A stretch of 64,000 bases of DNA from Campylobacter vicugnae (GTDB taxonomy: Bacteria > Campylobacterota > Campylobacteria > Campylobacterales > Campylobacteraceae), in contig NZ_CP018793.1 of assembly GCF_002139875.1 (NCBI RefSeq), positions 496,001 through 560,000 of the forward strand. The letters are read 5' to 3'. Made by a program: the position numbers and the translations under genes. A model generated the notes under the pieces. It saw only the letters and a list, made by a program, of their open reading frames with translations, searched no databases and had not been told where the DNA came from. Shown here piece by piece: positions 1 to 8,073 of the stretch (within the stretch, counting starts at the first letter, position 1; each line of letters opens with the position of its first letter).

Positions 1-651
1 TGTGCTAAGCAGATTAATCCTGATATTAAGATTATTGGTGTTAGTGCAAAAGGTGCGCCAGCTATGTTTGAGAGTTTTAAAGATAAGTGCCAGCATAACT
101 CAAAAAGCGTTCGAACTATAGCTGATGGAATTGCTGTAAGGGATGCAAGTCAGATTACTCTATCTCATATTTTAGAGTGCGTAGATGAGATGGTACAAGT
201 AGATGATGAAGAGATAGCAAATGCGATTTTGTATCTTTTAGAGCAGCAAAAGATTATGGTCGAAGGTGCTGGGGCTGTATCTGTGGCTGCAATTTTGGAA
301 GGAAAATTTGAATTTAAAAAGAGCGCTAAAATCGGTGCTATTTTAAGTGGTGGTAATATAGATGTACAAACTTTAAGCATTATTATAGAAAAAGGTTTGC
401 TAAAAAGCCATAGAAAAATGATAATTAATGTTACTTTAATAGATAAACCAGGCGCTCTTATGGCGCTAGGTGATGTGCTTAGAAGTACTGGGGCAAATAT
501 TGTTAAGATTGATTATGATAGATTTTCAACCAAGCTAAGTTATGGCGATGCTAAGATTACAATAACTTTAGAGACTAAAGGCAAAGAGCATCAAGATACT
601 ATAGAAAAAGCATTAAAAGATGCTGGATATGAGTTTACTCAGGAGTTTTAA
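1..651 (+). CDS. ilvA: Threonine ammonia-lyase (threonine dehydratase), 3' part
   Basis: The reading frame is open from base 1, so the start and the N-terminal PLP-binding half lie outside the window. The visible 216 residues hold the end of the PLP fold (EGAGAVSVAAILEGK) and a C-terminal ACT regulatory domain beginning near HRKMIINVTLIDKPGAL. The enzyme deaminates L-threonine to 2-oxobutanoate, the first step towards isoleucine; with a single ACT domain it may be the catabolic/biosynthetic short form found in Campylobacter. It is followed by a bidirectional hairpin and faces uvrC. Family assignment is firm; whether it is allosterically inhibited cannot be seen. Confidence 0.9.
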   Translation, partial: CAKQINPDIKIIGVSAKGAPAMFESFKDKCQHNSKSVRTIADGIAVRDASQITLSHILECVDEMVQVDDEEIANAILYLLEQQKIMVEGAGAVSVAAILEGKFEFKKSAKIGAILSGGNIDVQTLSIIIEKGLLKSHRKMIINVTLIDKPGALMALGDVLRSTGANIVKIDYDRFSTKLSYGDAKITITLETKGKEHQDTIEKALKDAGYEFTQEF

Positions 652-662
652 TTAATTTTTTT

Positions 663-690
663 GAGCTAAATTTAGATTTAAATTTAGCTC
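663..690. terminator. Bidirectional hairpin between ilvA and uvrC
   Basis: A perfect 12-bp stem (GAGCTAAATTTA at 663-674 with TAAATTTAGCTC at 679-690) with a 4-nt loop. A T run precedes it on the plus strand (A run on the minus strand) and TTATTA follows. It lies between two convergent genes and overlaps the last codons of uvrC, so it probably stops transcription from both sides. Confidence 0.7.
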
Positions 691-2480
691 TTATTAGTTA
701 TCTTTTGAGCTACGCTTTTGTTTGTTACTTTTTTAATCTCATCAAAACTTGCGTTTTTAATATTCTCAAAGCTTCCAAAATAGTTAATTAATTTAATTAT
801 AGAACCTTTTGAAATGCCTAAATTGGCTAATTGGCTACTTTGCATATCGTTTTTTTGCCTAATTTTTTGATGAAAGCTAATGGCAAATCTATGTGCCTCA
901 TCACGCAAACGCTGAATAAATTGAAGTTTAATATCATTTGAGTTTAGGCTAAATTTGCCTATATTTGTGCAAATTTTATCATTTGCCTTGCCTTTGGCAC
1001 GATGGGCCTTAGCGTCTATTTTTTCTTTAGAAATTGCGATTATATCTACATTTGCACCGCTACTTTTAATAATATCATTAGCTAAATTTAGTAGTGCATC
1101 GCCTCCATCTATTACCCATAAATCTGGAGCTGATGATTTATCAAAGCTTTTGGCTCTATGAGTTAGCATCTGTTGCATCTGGTCATAATCATTTATATTT
1201 TGAAGGTGCATGTGGCGGTATTTTGTCTTATTAAACTCTCCGTTTTCCCACACAACCATAGCTCCAATTGGATTAGAACCAAATAGATGAGAGTTATCAA
1301 AAATCTCAATTTTTAATGGTAGATTATTTAGCTCAAATGTCTCTTGAATCTCTCGTGCTAGGGTGTAGTCATTTGTTTTTATATGTTTTTTGATTAATTC
1401 AATGGCATTTTGATAAGCTATATTTACTAGCTCTTTTTTTTCACCTATTTTTGGCTGGATGATTTGAAATTTCTTATTATGGCGAGAGTTTAAGATATTT
1501 TCTAAAATCTTAGCATCTTCAAGCTTCATATATGTATAAATTTTAGTTGCACCAACTGGTTGGTCTATACTAAAAGCATCTAAAATCATTGTAGAATATA
1601 AAGCCTCTAGATCTGATTCTACCATATCTTTAGCCGGTTTTATAGTATGAGTAGATGCGCACACTCTACCATCTCGCACACTAAATCTGACCCCGCAAAC
1701 AAAGCTACTACTAATATTTACACTAATTACTTCAAAATCTTCTAGTTTAGCTAAATCGATTTGAATTTTAATAGCTGTATCGTTGATTGTTTTTATCTGA
1801 TCTCTAATCTTAGCAGCCTCTTCAAAATTTTCATTTTGAGCTAAGTTTAGCATTGTTTTTTCTAAATTTGGTATTAAAAGCTCTGGATTTTTAATCTTTT
1901 TTATAGCTTCATCTATGATTTTAGCATACTCTTCTTTATTTATTAATCCAAGGCAAGGTGCATGGCAGCGTCCAATTTGATAAAATAAACAGCCCTTTTT
2001 TTCTCTTAAACAAGATCTTTTTTGTACTAGTTTAAACTCCAAATACAAAGCTTCTAAAATTTCATTAGCACCTCTAAAAAATGGGCCAAAATATTTAATG
2101 CTATTACCTTTAAGCACCTTTCTAGTAATTTCAAATCTAGGAAAATCTACACTTAAATCTACGCAAATATACGGATATGTTTTATCATCTCTAAGTAAAA
2201 TATTATATTTTGGATGAAGTTGCTTAATAAATGAATTTTCTAATATTAACGCATCTTGTTCGCTTGAAGTTGTAATCCACTCTATATGTATAGCTTCACT
2301 TATCATTTTGGCTATTCTAGGGCTTAGTCTTGGGCTAGGTGATGCATCAGCGTTAAAGTAGCTTTTTACTCGATTTTTTAAATTTTTAGCTTTGCCGACA
2401 TATAAAAGTTTTGAGTTTTTATCAAAATATTGATAAACTCCAGGGCTATTAGGCAGAGATTTTAGTTCATCGATTAGCAT
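684..2480 (-). CDS. uvrC: UvrABC excinuclease subunit C
   Basis: 598 residues, the usual length of the family. The N-terminal GIY-YIG nuclease domain (SPGVYQYFD...LLYVGKAKNLKNRV) makes the 3' incision. A UVR segment (NENFEEAAKIRDQI, about residue 210) contacts UvrB. The RNase H-like C-terminal domain (EIFDNSHLFG, PDLWVIDGGDALL) makes the 5' incision, and a short helix-hairpin-helix region ends the protein. It acts in nucleotide excision repair of bulky lesions. The gene starts 14 bp inside the upstream DUF721 gene, so the two are probably co-transcribed. Confidence 0.96.
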   Translation of the reverse strand: MLIDELKSLPNSPGVYQYFDKNSKLLYVGKAKNLKNRVKSYFNADASPSPRLSPRIAKMISEAIHIEWITTSSEQDALILENSFIKQLHPKYNILLRDDKTYPYICVDLSVDFPRFEITRKVLKGNSIKYFGPFFRGANEILEALYLEFKLVQKRSCLREKKGCLFYQIGRCHAPCLGLINKEEYAKIIDEAIKKIKNPELLIPNLEKTMLNLAQNENFEEAAKIRDQIKTINDTAIKIQIDLAKLEDFEVISVNISSSFVCGVRFSVRDGRVCASTHTIKPAKDMVESDLEALYSTMILDAFSIDQPVGATKIYTYMKLEDAKILENILNSRHNKKFQIIQPKIGEKKELVNIAYQNAIELIKKHIKTNDYTLAREIQETFELNNLPLKIEIFDNSHLFGSNPIGAMVVWENGEFNKTKYRHMHLQNINDYDQMQQMLTHRAKSFDKSSAPDLWVIDGGDALLNLANDIIKSSGANVDIIAISKEKIDAKAHRAKGKANDKICTNIGKFSLNSNDIKLQFIQRLRDEAHRFAISFHQKIRQKNDMQSSQLANLGISKGSIIKLINYFGSFENIKNASFDEIKKVTNKSVAQKITNKS

Positions 2481-2910
2481 TTATAGACTCTCTAAGCTTT
2501 TCAAAAAGTGCATAAATTTGCTCATCTTTTGCACTGTTTTTAAATAATCCATCACTTCTTTCTATAAATATAGGCTTTTGTTGTGGTGATACTTCTTGAA
2601 AATTTTTTAGTTTTGTAATAAAGATTACTACACTATTTATTGGTTGTAATGCACTATTTGGATTGCTATTAATATAGGTGTTTAATAGGTTTTTTATTTG
2701 AAATTTGATACTATCATGATTTAGCTCAAATTTGGCAAGTGGATGTGTAACAGCTATGAATAAAATTCCATCTTTTTGATAGCTAAATTTAATAAGCTTA
2801 CTCTTAGCTACGCCTAATAAATTTAGTAAATTTCTTGCCTCTTTAGCAGCTTTTAAATTTTTATATTTAGGATCGTTGATAATATGATTAATAATCTCAA
2901 AACTTCGCAT
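2467..2910 (-). CDS. DUF721 (DciA-like) family protein
   Basis: 147 residues. The central part (LLGVAKSKLIKFSYQKDG, then LFIAVTHPLAKFELN) follows the DUF721 pattern: an amphipathic segment, short strands and a conserved leucine/asparagine region. DUF721 includes DciA, a loader or partner of the replicative helicase in many bacteria; whether this small protein does that job is inference. It overlaps uvrC by 14 bp downstream and overlaps a divergent lipoprotein gene at its own start, so the two promoters must lie inside each other's coding regions. Confidence 0.6.
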   Translation of the reverse strand: MRSFEIINHIINDPKYKNLKAAKEARNLLNLLGVAKSKLIKFSYQKDGILFIAVTHPLAKFELNHDSIKFQIKNLLNTYINSNPNSALQPINSVVIFITKLKNFQEVSPQQKPIFIERSDGLFKNSAKDEQIYALFEKLRESINANR

Positions 2911-3012
2911 TTGGCTATTATAGCTGCTTTTTGCTTAATTTTTTTAGTAGGGTGTGGATATAAGTCTGATCCATTTTATACAGATTCGCAGCAAGTAAAT
3001 GTGGCTAATTGA
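2884..3012 (+). CDS. Small lipoprotein of 42 residues, LptM-like
   Basis: ATG at 2884, stop TGA at 3010-3012. The protein has a short N-terminus, a hydrophobic stretch (AIIAAFCLIFLVG) and a lipobox LVGC with the cysteine at residue 24, followed by CGYKSDPFYTDSQ. The mature start resembles LptM/YifL peptides, which carry CGLKGPLYFP and assist assembly of the LptD/E translocon; that role here is inferred from pattern only. Its first 27 bases overlap the start of the divergent DUF721 gene. It is too short to be found by simple length cut-offs. Confidence 0.6.
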   Translation: MINNLKTSHLAIIAAFCLIFLVGCGYKSDPFYTDSQQVNVAN

Positions 3013-3064
3013 TTTATCAGCCAAATTTAGATAGACTTGCACAAATTTAATTTTAGGATGAGTT

Positions 3065-4597
3065 ATGAAAAATGCAGATATTTTGGTACTAGATTTTGGC
3101 TCGCAATATACTCAGCTAATTGCTAGAAGACTTAGAGAACAAGGAGTTTATACTGAGCTTGTACCTTTTAATGCTAGCATAGATACTATAAAAGCAAAAA
3201 ACCCAAAAGGGATAATTCTAAGTGGTGGCCCAGCAAGTGTATATGATGAAAATGCATATTTTTGTGATGAGGCTATTTTTGAACTTGGACTTCCGATTTT
3301 AGGTATTTGCTACGGTATGCAACTAATCGCTCATAAAAATGGCGCAAATGTAGCTCCAGCTGCTCATAAGGAGTATGGTAAGGCAAATATTGAGATTATA
3401 AAAGAGTGTGATTTTATGAGCGGAGTGGAGAATAATAGCGTTGTATGGATGAGCCACTCTGATAAGGTAAATGAGTTGCCAAATGGCTTTGAAGTGATTG
3501 CTAAAAGTCAAAATAGTGAGTTTTGTGTATTTGGCGATTTTGAGCGTAAAATTTATGCTATGCAGTTTCATCCAGAGGTAGCTCATAGTGAATTTGGTAA
3601 CGTAATGCTTAAAAACTTTGCTAAGATTTGTGGATGTGAAAGCACATGGAATATGGGAAGCTTTGCTAAAACTCAAATTGCTGCAATTAAAGAAAAAGTA
3701 GGCAATGATAAAGTTCTTTGCGCAGTAAGTGGAGGTGTAGATAGCTCGGTTGTAGCAGCACTTTTAGCAACTGCAGTACCTGAGAATTTAATAGTAGTAT
3801 TTGTAGATAATGGTCTTCTTCGCACAAATGAAGCTAAACAAGTTGAAGAGATGTTTAAGCTAAAACTTGGGGTAAATTTAATCAGCATTGATGCAAGTGA
3901 TCTATTTTTAGGCCGTTTAAAAGGCGTAACTGATCCAGAGAAAAAACGCAAAATTATCGGTGAGACATTTATTGAAGTTTTTGACGCTGAAGCTAAAAAA
4001 CACTCTAATGTAAAATATCTAGCTCAAGGAACCCTATATACTGATATTATAGAAAGTAGCGTAGTTGGTGCTTCTAAAACTATTAAGAGTCATCATAATG
4101 TAGGCGGGCTACCTGATTGGATGAAATTTGAGCTTATCGAGCCTTTAAGAGAGATTTTTAAAGATGAGGTTAGAGCGCTTGGATTAGAGCTTGGATTGAG
4201 TCGTGATGTGGTATTCCGTCATCCATTCCCTGGTCCTGGCCTTGCTATTCGCATTATGGGCGAAGTAAATGAGCCTAGCTTAGAACTACTTAGAAAAGCT
4301 GATGTAATACTACGCGAAGAGCTAAAAAGCAGTGGCTGGTATGATAAGACTTGGCAAGCATTTTGCGTGCTTTTAAATGTAAATTCAGTTGGTGTAATGG
4401 GCGATAATAGAACATATGAAAATGCTGTTTGTATTCGTGTAGTAGATGCAAGCGATGGTATGACAGCTAGCTTTTCAAGATTGCCATACGATCTATTAGA
4501 AAACTGTAGCCGTAGAATTATAAATGAAGTAAATGGAATTAACCGCGTAGTCTATGATATAAGCTCTAAACCACCTGCAACAATTGAGTGGGAGTAA
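3065..4597 (+). CDS. guaA: GMP synthase (glutamine-hydrolysing)
   Basis: 510 residues, full length. The class I glutamine amidotransferase domain ([12 protein letters not shown], nucleophile in [18 protein letters not shown]) supplies ammonia. The ATP pyrophosphatase domain ([15 protein letters not shown]) and the C-terminal dimerisation domain, ending KPPATIEWE, amidate XMP to GMP. Start ATG at 3065 follows TTAGGATGAG. The stop codon is followed after only 3 bp by a restriction gene, and the last 21 codons are repeated about 3 kb downstream. The gene itself is intact, so whatever inserted here kept or restored its 3' end. Confidence 0.97.
   Translation: MKNADILVLDFGSQYTQLIARRLREQGVYTELVPFNASIDTIKAKNPKGIILSGGPASVYDENAYFCDEAIFELGLPILGICYGMQLIAHKNGANVAPAAHKEYGKANIEIIKECDFMSGVENNSVVWMSHSDKVNELPNGFEVIAKSQNSEFCVFGDFERKIYAMQFHPEVAHSEFGNVMLKNFAKICGCESTWNMGSFAKTQIAAIKEKVGNDKVLCAVSGGVDSSVVAALLATAVPENLIVVFVDNGLLRTNEAKQVEEMFKLKLGVNLISIDASDLFLGRLKGVTDPEKKRKIIGETFIEVFDAEAKKHSNVKYLAQGTLYTDIIESSVVGASKTIKSHHNVGGLPDWMKFELIEPLREIFKDEVRALGLELGLSRDVVFRHPFPGPGLAIRIMGEVNEPSLELLRKADVILREELKSSGWYDKTWQAFCVLLNVNSVGVMGDNRTYENAVCIRVVDASDGMTASFSRLPYDLLENCSRRIINEVNGINRVVYDISSKPPATIEWE
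4535..4597 (+). repeat. guaA 3' end, upstream copy of a 63-bp direct repeat
   Basis: The last 20 codons plus stop of guaA. The same stretch recurs at 7566-7628 with 57 of 63 bases identical, and 51 of 53 over the last 53 bases. The two copies bracket the restriction-modification island. Confidence 0.85.
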
Positions 4598-4600
4598 GGA

Positions 4601-5233
4601 ATGACTGCAAAGCAAAATGTGTTGCCTAATTTATTGATAGAAATTGTGGAGTTTTTAAAACAGCAAAATCTGCATTTAAGCCAACAAAGTCGCGATGGAC
4701 GAATTAACTCCGCTTTTAATGAAGATGAGATTTTTAATCTTTTAGATTCTAATTTCGCGATAAATCGTCCAAATATGCGTGATTGGGTGGATTTTAGTTT
4801 TTATGAAAATAATGTGTTTTATCCTGTGAATATCAAGGTCAGCACGACAAAAACGACTGATAATCTAAATTGCAAACTTGGAATTTACTATGCTTTAACA
4901 GGTAAAATTCCACCTTTTGGCAATGGAGTAAGCTGGGAAACATACTTTAAAACCCTAAAAGAAAACTTAACAACAAATGATAAGGATTACTACTTTTTAA
5001 TCATTAATAAAGATAATCCTAGTGATGTATTTGCCACTTCGCTTAAAAGCCTAGAATCTATCTTGCCAAATGGTAATAATTTACCCTTTCAGGCAAAATG
5101 GGACAATAATCGCCAAATCATACAAAGAGATTTTGTAGAAGTGAAAGATTTTTTATTAGGCACATTTGAGCAGTCTTTAAAGCTTAGGGCTGATGCGTAT
5201 TTGCATTTTAGGAAATACTTTTATGAATCTTAA
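4601..5233 (+). CDS. Probable type II restriction endonuclease
   Basis: 210 residues. The region RDWVDFSFYEN followed by YPVNIKVS looks like a PD-(D/E)XK nuclease core with Asn in place of the acidic residue (xNIK), as seen in several type II enzymes. The gene lies next to an adenine-specific DNA methyltransferase, which supports the restriction role. Its Shine-Dalgarno sequence TAAGGA is formed across the guaA stop, so translation is probably coupled to guaA. The 3' end overlaps the methyltransferase by 11 bp. The recognition sequence cannot be read from the gene. Confidence 0.7.
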   Translation: MTAKQNVLPNLLIEIVEFLKQQNLHLSQQSRDGRINSAFNEDEIFNLLDSNFAINRPNMRDWVDFSFYENNVFYPVNIKVSTTKTTDNLNCKLGIYYALTGKIPPFGNGVSWETYFKTLKENLTTNDKDYYFLIINKDNPSDVFATSLKSLESILPNGNNLPFQAKWDNNRQIIQRDFVEVKDFLLGTFEQSLKLRADAYLHFRKYFYES

Positions 5234-6392
5234 TGTTGAAAGCTTGGGGCAAGTTTTTACTCCATCGCATATTGTAAGTGATATGTTAGCCTTAGTGCAG
5301 AATAATGGGCGGTTTTTAGAGCCAAGTTGCGGTAATGGGGCATTTTATGAGAATCTACCTAGCAATAAAGTAGGGATTGAGCTAGATTCTAGCATTGCTT
5401 GTAAAGGGGCGTTGCAACTTAATTTTTTTAGCTATCCTGTAAGTGAAAAATTTGATACCATTATTGGCAATCCGCCTTATGTGAGATTCCAAGATATTGG
5501 GGCTCACACAAAAGAGCTTTTAACGCCCTTTATGTCTATGTTTGATGAAAGAAGTAATTTATATTTGTTTTTTATTTATAAGTGTATTTTGCATTTAAAT
5601 GATGGTGGGGAGTTAATTTTTATCACACCTAGAGATTTTTTAAAAAGCACTGCGAGTGTGAAGCTTAATGAATTTTTATTTCGCACAGGGAGTATTACGC
5701 ATTTTGTAGAGTTGGGGGATAGAAAGATTTTTGCAAAAGCCCAGCCAAACTGCATAATATGGCGTTTTGAAAAAGCAAATTTCACGCGTAAAACACAATG
5801 CTTAAAAGAATTTTCTTGCATAAATGGTCAAATCTTATTTACAAAAAAGACTTATACCATTCCTTTTAATTCATTATTTTTTGTAAAAGTTGGGGCTGTT
5901 AGTGGGGCGGATTCTATCTTTGGAAACGAAAAATGGGGTAATGCAGAATTTGTCGGCTCACAGACTTGCAAAAGCGGTAAAACAAAGAAAATGATATATG
6001 GTGAGTATGGTAGGGATTGTGCGTATTTGTGGGGATTTAAAACGCAATTATTACAGCGAAAAATTAAAAAGTTTAATGAAGCAAATTGGTGGGAATGGGG
6101 GAGAGATTATCATAAAAGCGAAATGCCCCGCATTTATGTTAATACCAAAACACGCAATAAAAAGCCATTTTTCTTACACCCTTGCAAAGCCTATGATGGC
6201 TCAATTTTAGCGATTTTTCCAAAGTTTAAAGTGGATTCTACAATGCTACAAGAAATATGTGATAAGCTAAATGACACAGATTGGCAAGAGCTTGGGTTTG
6301 TGTGTGATGGGCGGTTTCTTTTCTCACAAAGAAGTTTGGAAAATGTTATGTTGGATTCTGGGCTTTTTGAAAATATATTAAAATATGTATAA
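5223..6392 (+). CDS. N6-adenine DNA methyltransferase, gamma class (M.TaqI-like)
   Basis: 389 residues from ATG 5223, which follows AGGAAA at good spacing; an in-frame upstream ATG at 5193 would extend the overlap with the nuclease gene and lacks the family N-terminus. The order is: LGQVFTPSHIV (typical opening), SAM-binding motif I FLEPSCGNGAF near residue 35, catalytic motif IV GNPPYV near residue 85, then a C-terminal target-recognition region. It methylates adenine in the target site and protects host DNA from the partner nuclease. The layout nuclease-then-methylase with overlap suggests one transcript. Confidence 0.85.
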   Translation: MNLNVESLGQVFTPSHIVSDMLALVQNNGRFLEPSCGNGAFYENLPSNKVGIELDSSIACKGALQLNFFSYPVSEKFDTIIGNPPYVRFQDIGAHTKELLTPFMSMFDERSNLYLFFIYKCILHLNDGGELIFITPRDFLKSTASVKLNEFLFRTGSITHFVELGDRKIFAKAQPNCIIWRFEKANFTRKTQCLKEFSCINGQILFTKKTYTIPFNSLFFVKVGAVSGADSIFGNEKWGNAEFVGSQTCKSGKTKKMIYGEYGRDCAYLWGFKTQLLQRKIKKFNEANWWEWGRDYHKSEMPRIYVNTKTRNKKPFFLHPCKAYDGSILAIFPKFKVDSTMLQEICDKLNDTDWQELGFVCDGRFLFSQRSLENVMLDSGLFENILKYV

Positions 6393-7053
6393 AGAGTATA
6401 GTATGCAATCTTTAAGAGGCAAGTTTGCAAAACAAAAATTTATAAAAGAGTATATAGATGTTAAAGTATTGGTATATACCGTTTTACTCAATGGCTATAA
6501 GAGATTCAATCAATGCGGTGGAGAGTTGGTAGATAAATATTATCAATTTAGTGCGGTACACAAAGACACTGGGCAAAAAGAAATATTTTATCTTGGTTAT
6601 GATTGCGGACAACAATTACTAAAGTTATTAAATATTCCTATTGATTCTATAAAGCTTTTTAATCCATTTAAACAAACAATTAATGATGGGTTAAGCGCAA
6701 TGAGTGATAAAAGTTCTAATATGCCAAAAGATAGGCAAGGCCAACAGACAACATTAGCCAATGAGCTTTTTGATATTATTAACATTATGTATGTGGGTTT
6801 AAACTTGAAAGATACTCATATTTTAGATGATATAATTATGAGACTGCGAAAAAATATAGGTGAAAATCCACCTGCTAGTAATTTTGCTTCGGTAAATACA
6901 ATTCTCAATAAATATGGAACTATATCGGAAATTCTGGAAAGATTACAGAAAAATAATAGACCATTTAAAACATTTAATTTTTCACAGTCAAGAGCTTATT
7001 TAAAAGAATATTTGATAAAAAATAATAAAGAAAATCAAAATATAAACTTTTAA
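6385..7053 (+). CDS. Unknown protein of the restriction-modification island
   Basis: I do not recognise this 222-residue protein (216 residues if it starts at ATG 6403, which has AAAGAG six bases upstream and is the better start). It begins inside the last codons of the methyltransferase, so it belongs to that operon. Visible features are a basic N-terminus, a segment with two Cys-Gly pairs (NQCGGELVD ... GYDCGQQLLKLL) framing a VHKDTGQKE stretch that might be a metal site or small fold, a polar linker and a lysine/asparagine-rich C-terminus. No membrane segment or signal peptide. A control, specificity or accessory nuclease role is possible but not shown. Confidence 0.6.
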   Translation: MYKEYSMQSLRGKFAKQKFIKEYIDVKVLVYTVLLNGYKRFNQCGGELVDKYYQFSAVHKDTGQKEIFYLGYDCGQQLLKLLNIPIDSIKLFNPFKQTINDGLSAMSDKSSNMPKDRQGQQTTLANELFDIINIMYVGLNLKDTHILDDIIMRLRKNIGENPPASNFASVNTILNKYGTISEILERLQKNNRPFKTFNFSQSRAYLKEYLIKNNKENQNINF

Positions 7054-7128
7054 GCATTATTAAGCATTGCTAGATTTTAGAACTTTTGCAAATTTACACA
7101 AAATGGATAAAGTGATTAAGAGTGAAAG

Positions 7129-7563
7129 GGTATAAAACCACCTAATGGTAGGCATTGGAGATGTAGTTTAAAGGAGCTTGACAAGTTGCAAGAAGCAGGG
7201 CTAATTGAATGGAGTAAAAATAATAATCCACGCAAGAAAGTTTATGTAAATGAATGTAAGGGCAAAAAGATACAAGATATTTGGGAGTTTAAAGACTCTC
7301 AAAATCCAGCCTATCCTACTGAAAAAAATAGAGTAATGCTAAGGCGTATTATCGCTATGTCATCAAATGAAGATTCTATGGTTATGGATTGCTTTTGTGG
7401 CGGGGGTGGATTTTTACAAGAAGCCCTAAAATTAGGCAGAAAATTCATCGGCATTGATGAAAGCATTGAAGCAATAAAACTGAATCAAAAATGGATAAAA
7501 GAAAGTGAAAATTGTTTGTCTAGTGGCAATATTGCTTTGATTAATAAATTTATTATAGAATAG
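7129..7563 (+). pseudogene. C-terminal relic of a beta-class DNA methyltransferase
   Basis: Homology to the family starts in frame at 7129 (GIKPPNGRHW, SLKELDKLQEAGLIEW), six codons below an in-frame TGA at 7123-7125 with no start between. It continues through NPAYPTEKNRVMLRRII and the SAM-binding motif DCFCGGGGFLQEAL, then GRKFIGIDES to the end. In beta-class enzymes the catalytic DPPY motif precedes this part, and it is missing. A TTG at 7186 opens a 125-codon frame, but that protein would lack the catalytic centre. It looks like a leftover of an earlier restriction-modification system in the same island. Confidence 0.75.
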
Positions 7564-7565
7564 CA

Positions 7566-7628
7566 GGCATAAATTGCGTAGTATATGATATAAGCTCTAA
7601 ACCACCTGCGACAATTGAGTGGGAGTAA
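7566..7628 (+). repeat. guaA 3' end, downstream diverged copy
   Basis: Reads in frame as [20 protein letters not shown]-stop, the end of GuaA. Six differences from 4535-4597: five are silent third-position changes and one gives Arg to Cys. Silent divergence shows that this copy was coding for a time in another genome or lineage, so it was not formed by a recent copying event at this site. Confidence 0.85.
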
Positions 7629-7635
7629 TTATTTG

Positions 7636-7668
7636 ATATTTTCAGTCTTGTTATAAGACTGAAAATAT
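7636..7668. terminator. Strong hairpin, probable original guaA terminator
   Basis: A perfect 14-bp stem (ATATTTTCAGTCTT at 7636-7649, AAGACTGAAAATAT at 7655-7668) with loop GTTAT. It begins 8 bp behind the duplicated guaA stop, where a terminator of an uninterrupted guaA would sit. It now ends the guaA plus island transcript. Confidence 0.75.
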
Positions 7669-8073
7669 ATACCAACTACAAATTTATACGCTATTTATTT
7701 TTGAATATAAAGTGCCGATATTGCAGATGTACAAATGGATTTTGTGTATTATTTTAAAGAAATATGTATTATACCTATGAGAGTAGATAGATTATAATTA
7801 TTATAATGTTAAAGAGCATTTACTCTTAAATATCGCAAACCCCACCATGTAAAAAGACTTTGTAGCTATTTTTTATAAATTTGCAAATCGGATTTTCAAA
7901 TGGAGAGTTGCAAGATAGCGTGTTTAATACTGATATTATGAAAAGATTAAATTCGCATATATAAAAAATTATAGCTTTATAGTGTATTTTAGTGAAATTC
8001 TAGTTGATTTAATTATTAGTTATGCTACAATATTACTGTGTTATAGTTATATTTTTGATATAAAAGGGTTAAT
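7669..8073. other. Gene-poor AT-rich spacer before the lipocalin gene
   Basis: About 400 bp with no convincing gene on either strand. On the minus strand a frame without any start codon, ending at 7826, reads SCNSPFENPICKFIKNSYK and then VFLHGGVCDI; it may be the 3' remnant of a lost gene but I cannot name it. The sequence TGCTACAATATTAC near 8020-8035 could hold a TACAAT -10 box for the next gene. The rest shows no structure. Confidence 0.4.

Larger units (their letters stand above)
4598..7628. mobile_element. Restriction-modification island inserted at the 3' end of guaA
   Basis: About 3.0 kb between the guaA stop and a second copy of the guaA tail. It carries a nuclease, a methyltransferase, an unknown gene and a methyltransferase relic. 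The boundaries are set by the direct repeats seen in the sequence. No integrase or transposase is present, so the entry mechanism is unknown: an integrase lost later, or homologous recombination with foreign DNA that carried its own guaA end, would both fit. The first gene begins 3 bp behind guaA and no promoter is obvious, so transcription probably comes from guaA. Confidence 0.65.

Noticed and set aside
7186-7563. Independent small methyltransferase gene starting at TTG 7186
   Set aside because: Homology continues in frame upstream of that codon to an in-frame stop, and the catalytic motif is missing, so a relic is the better reading.
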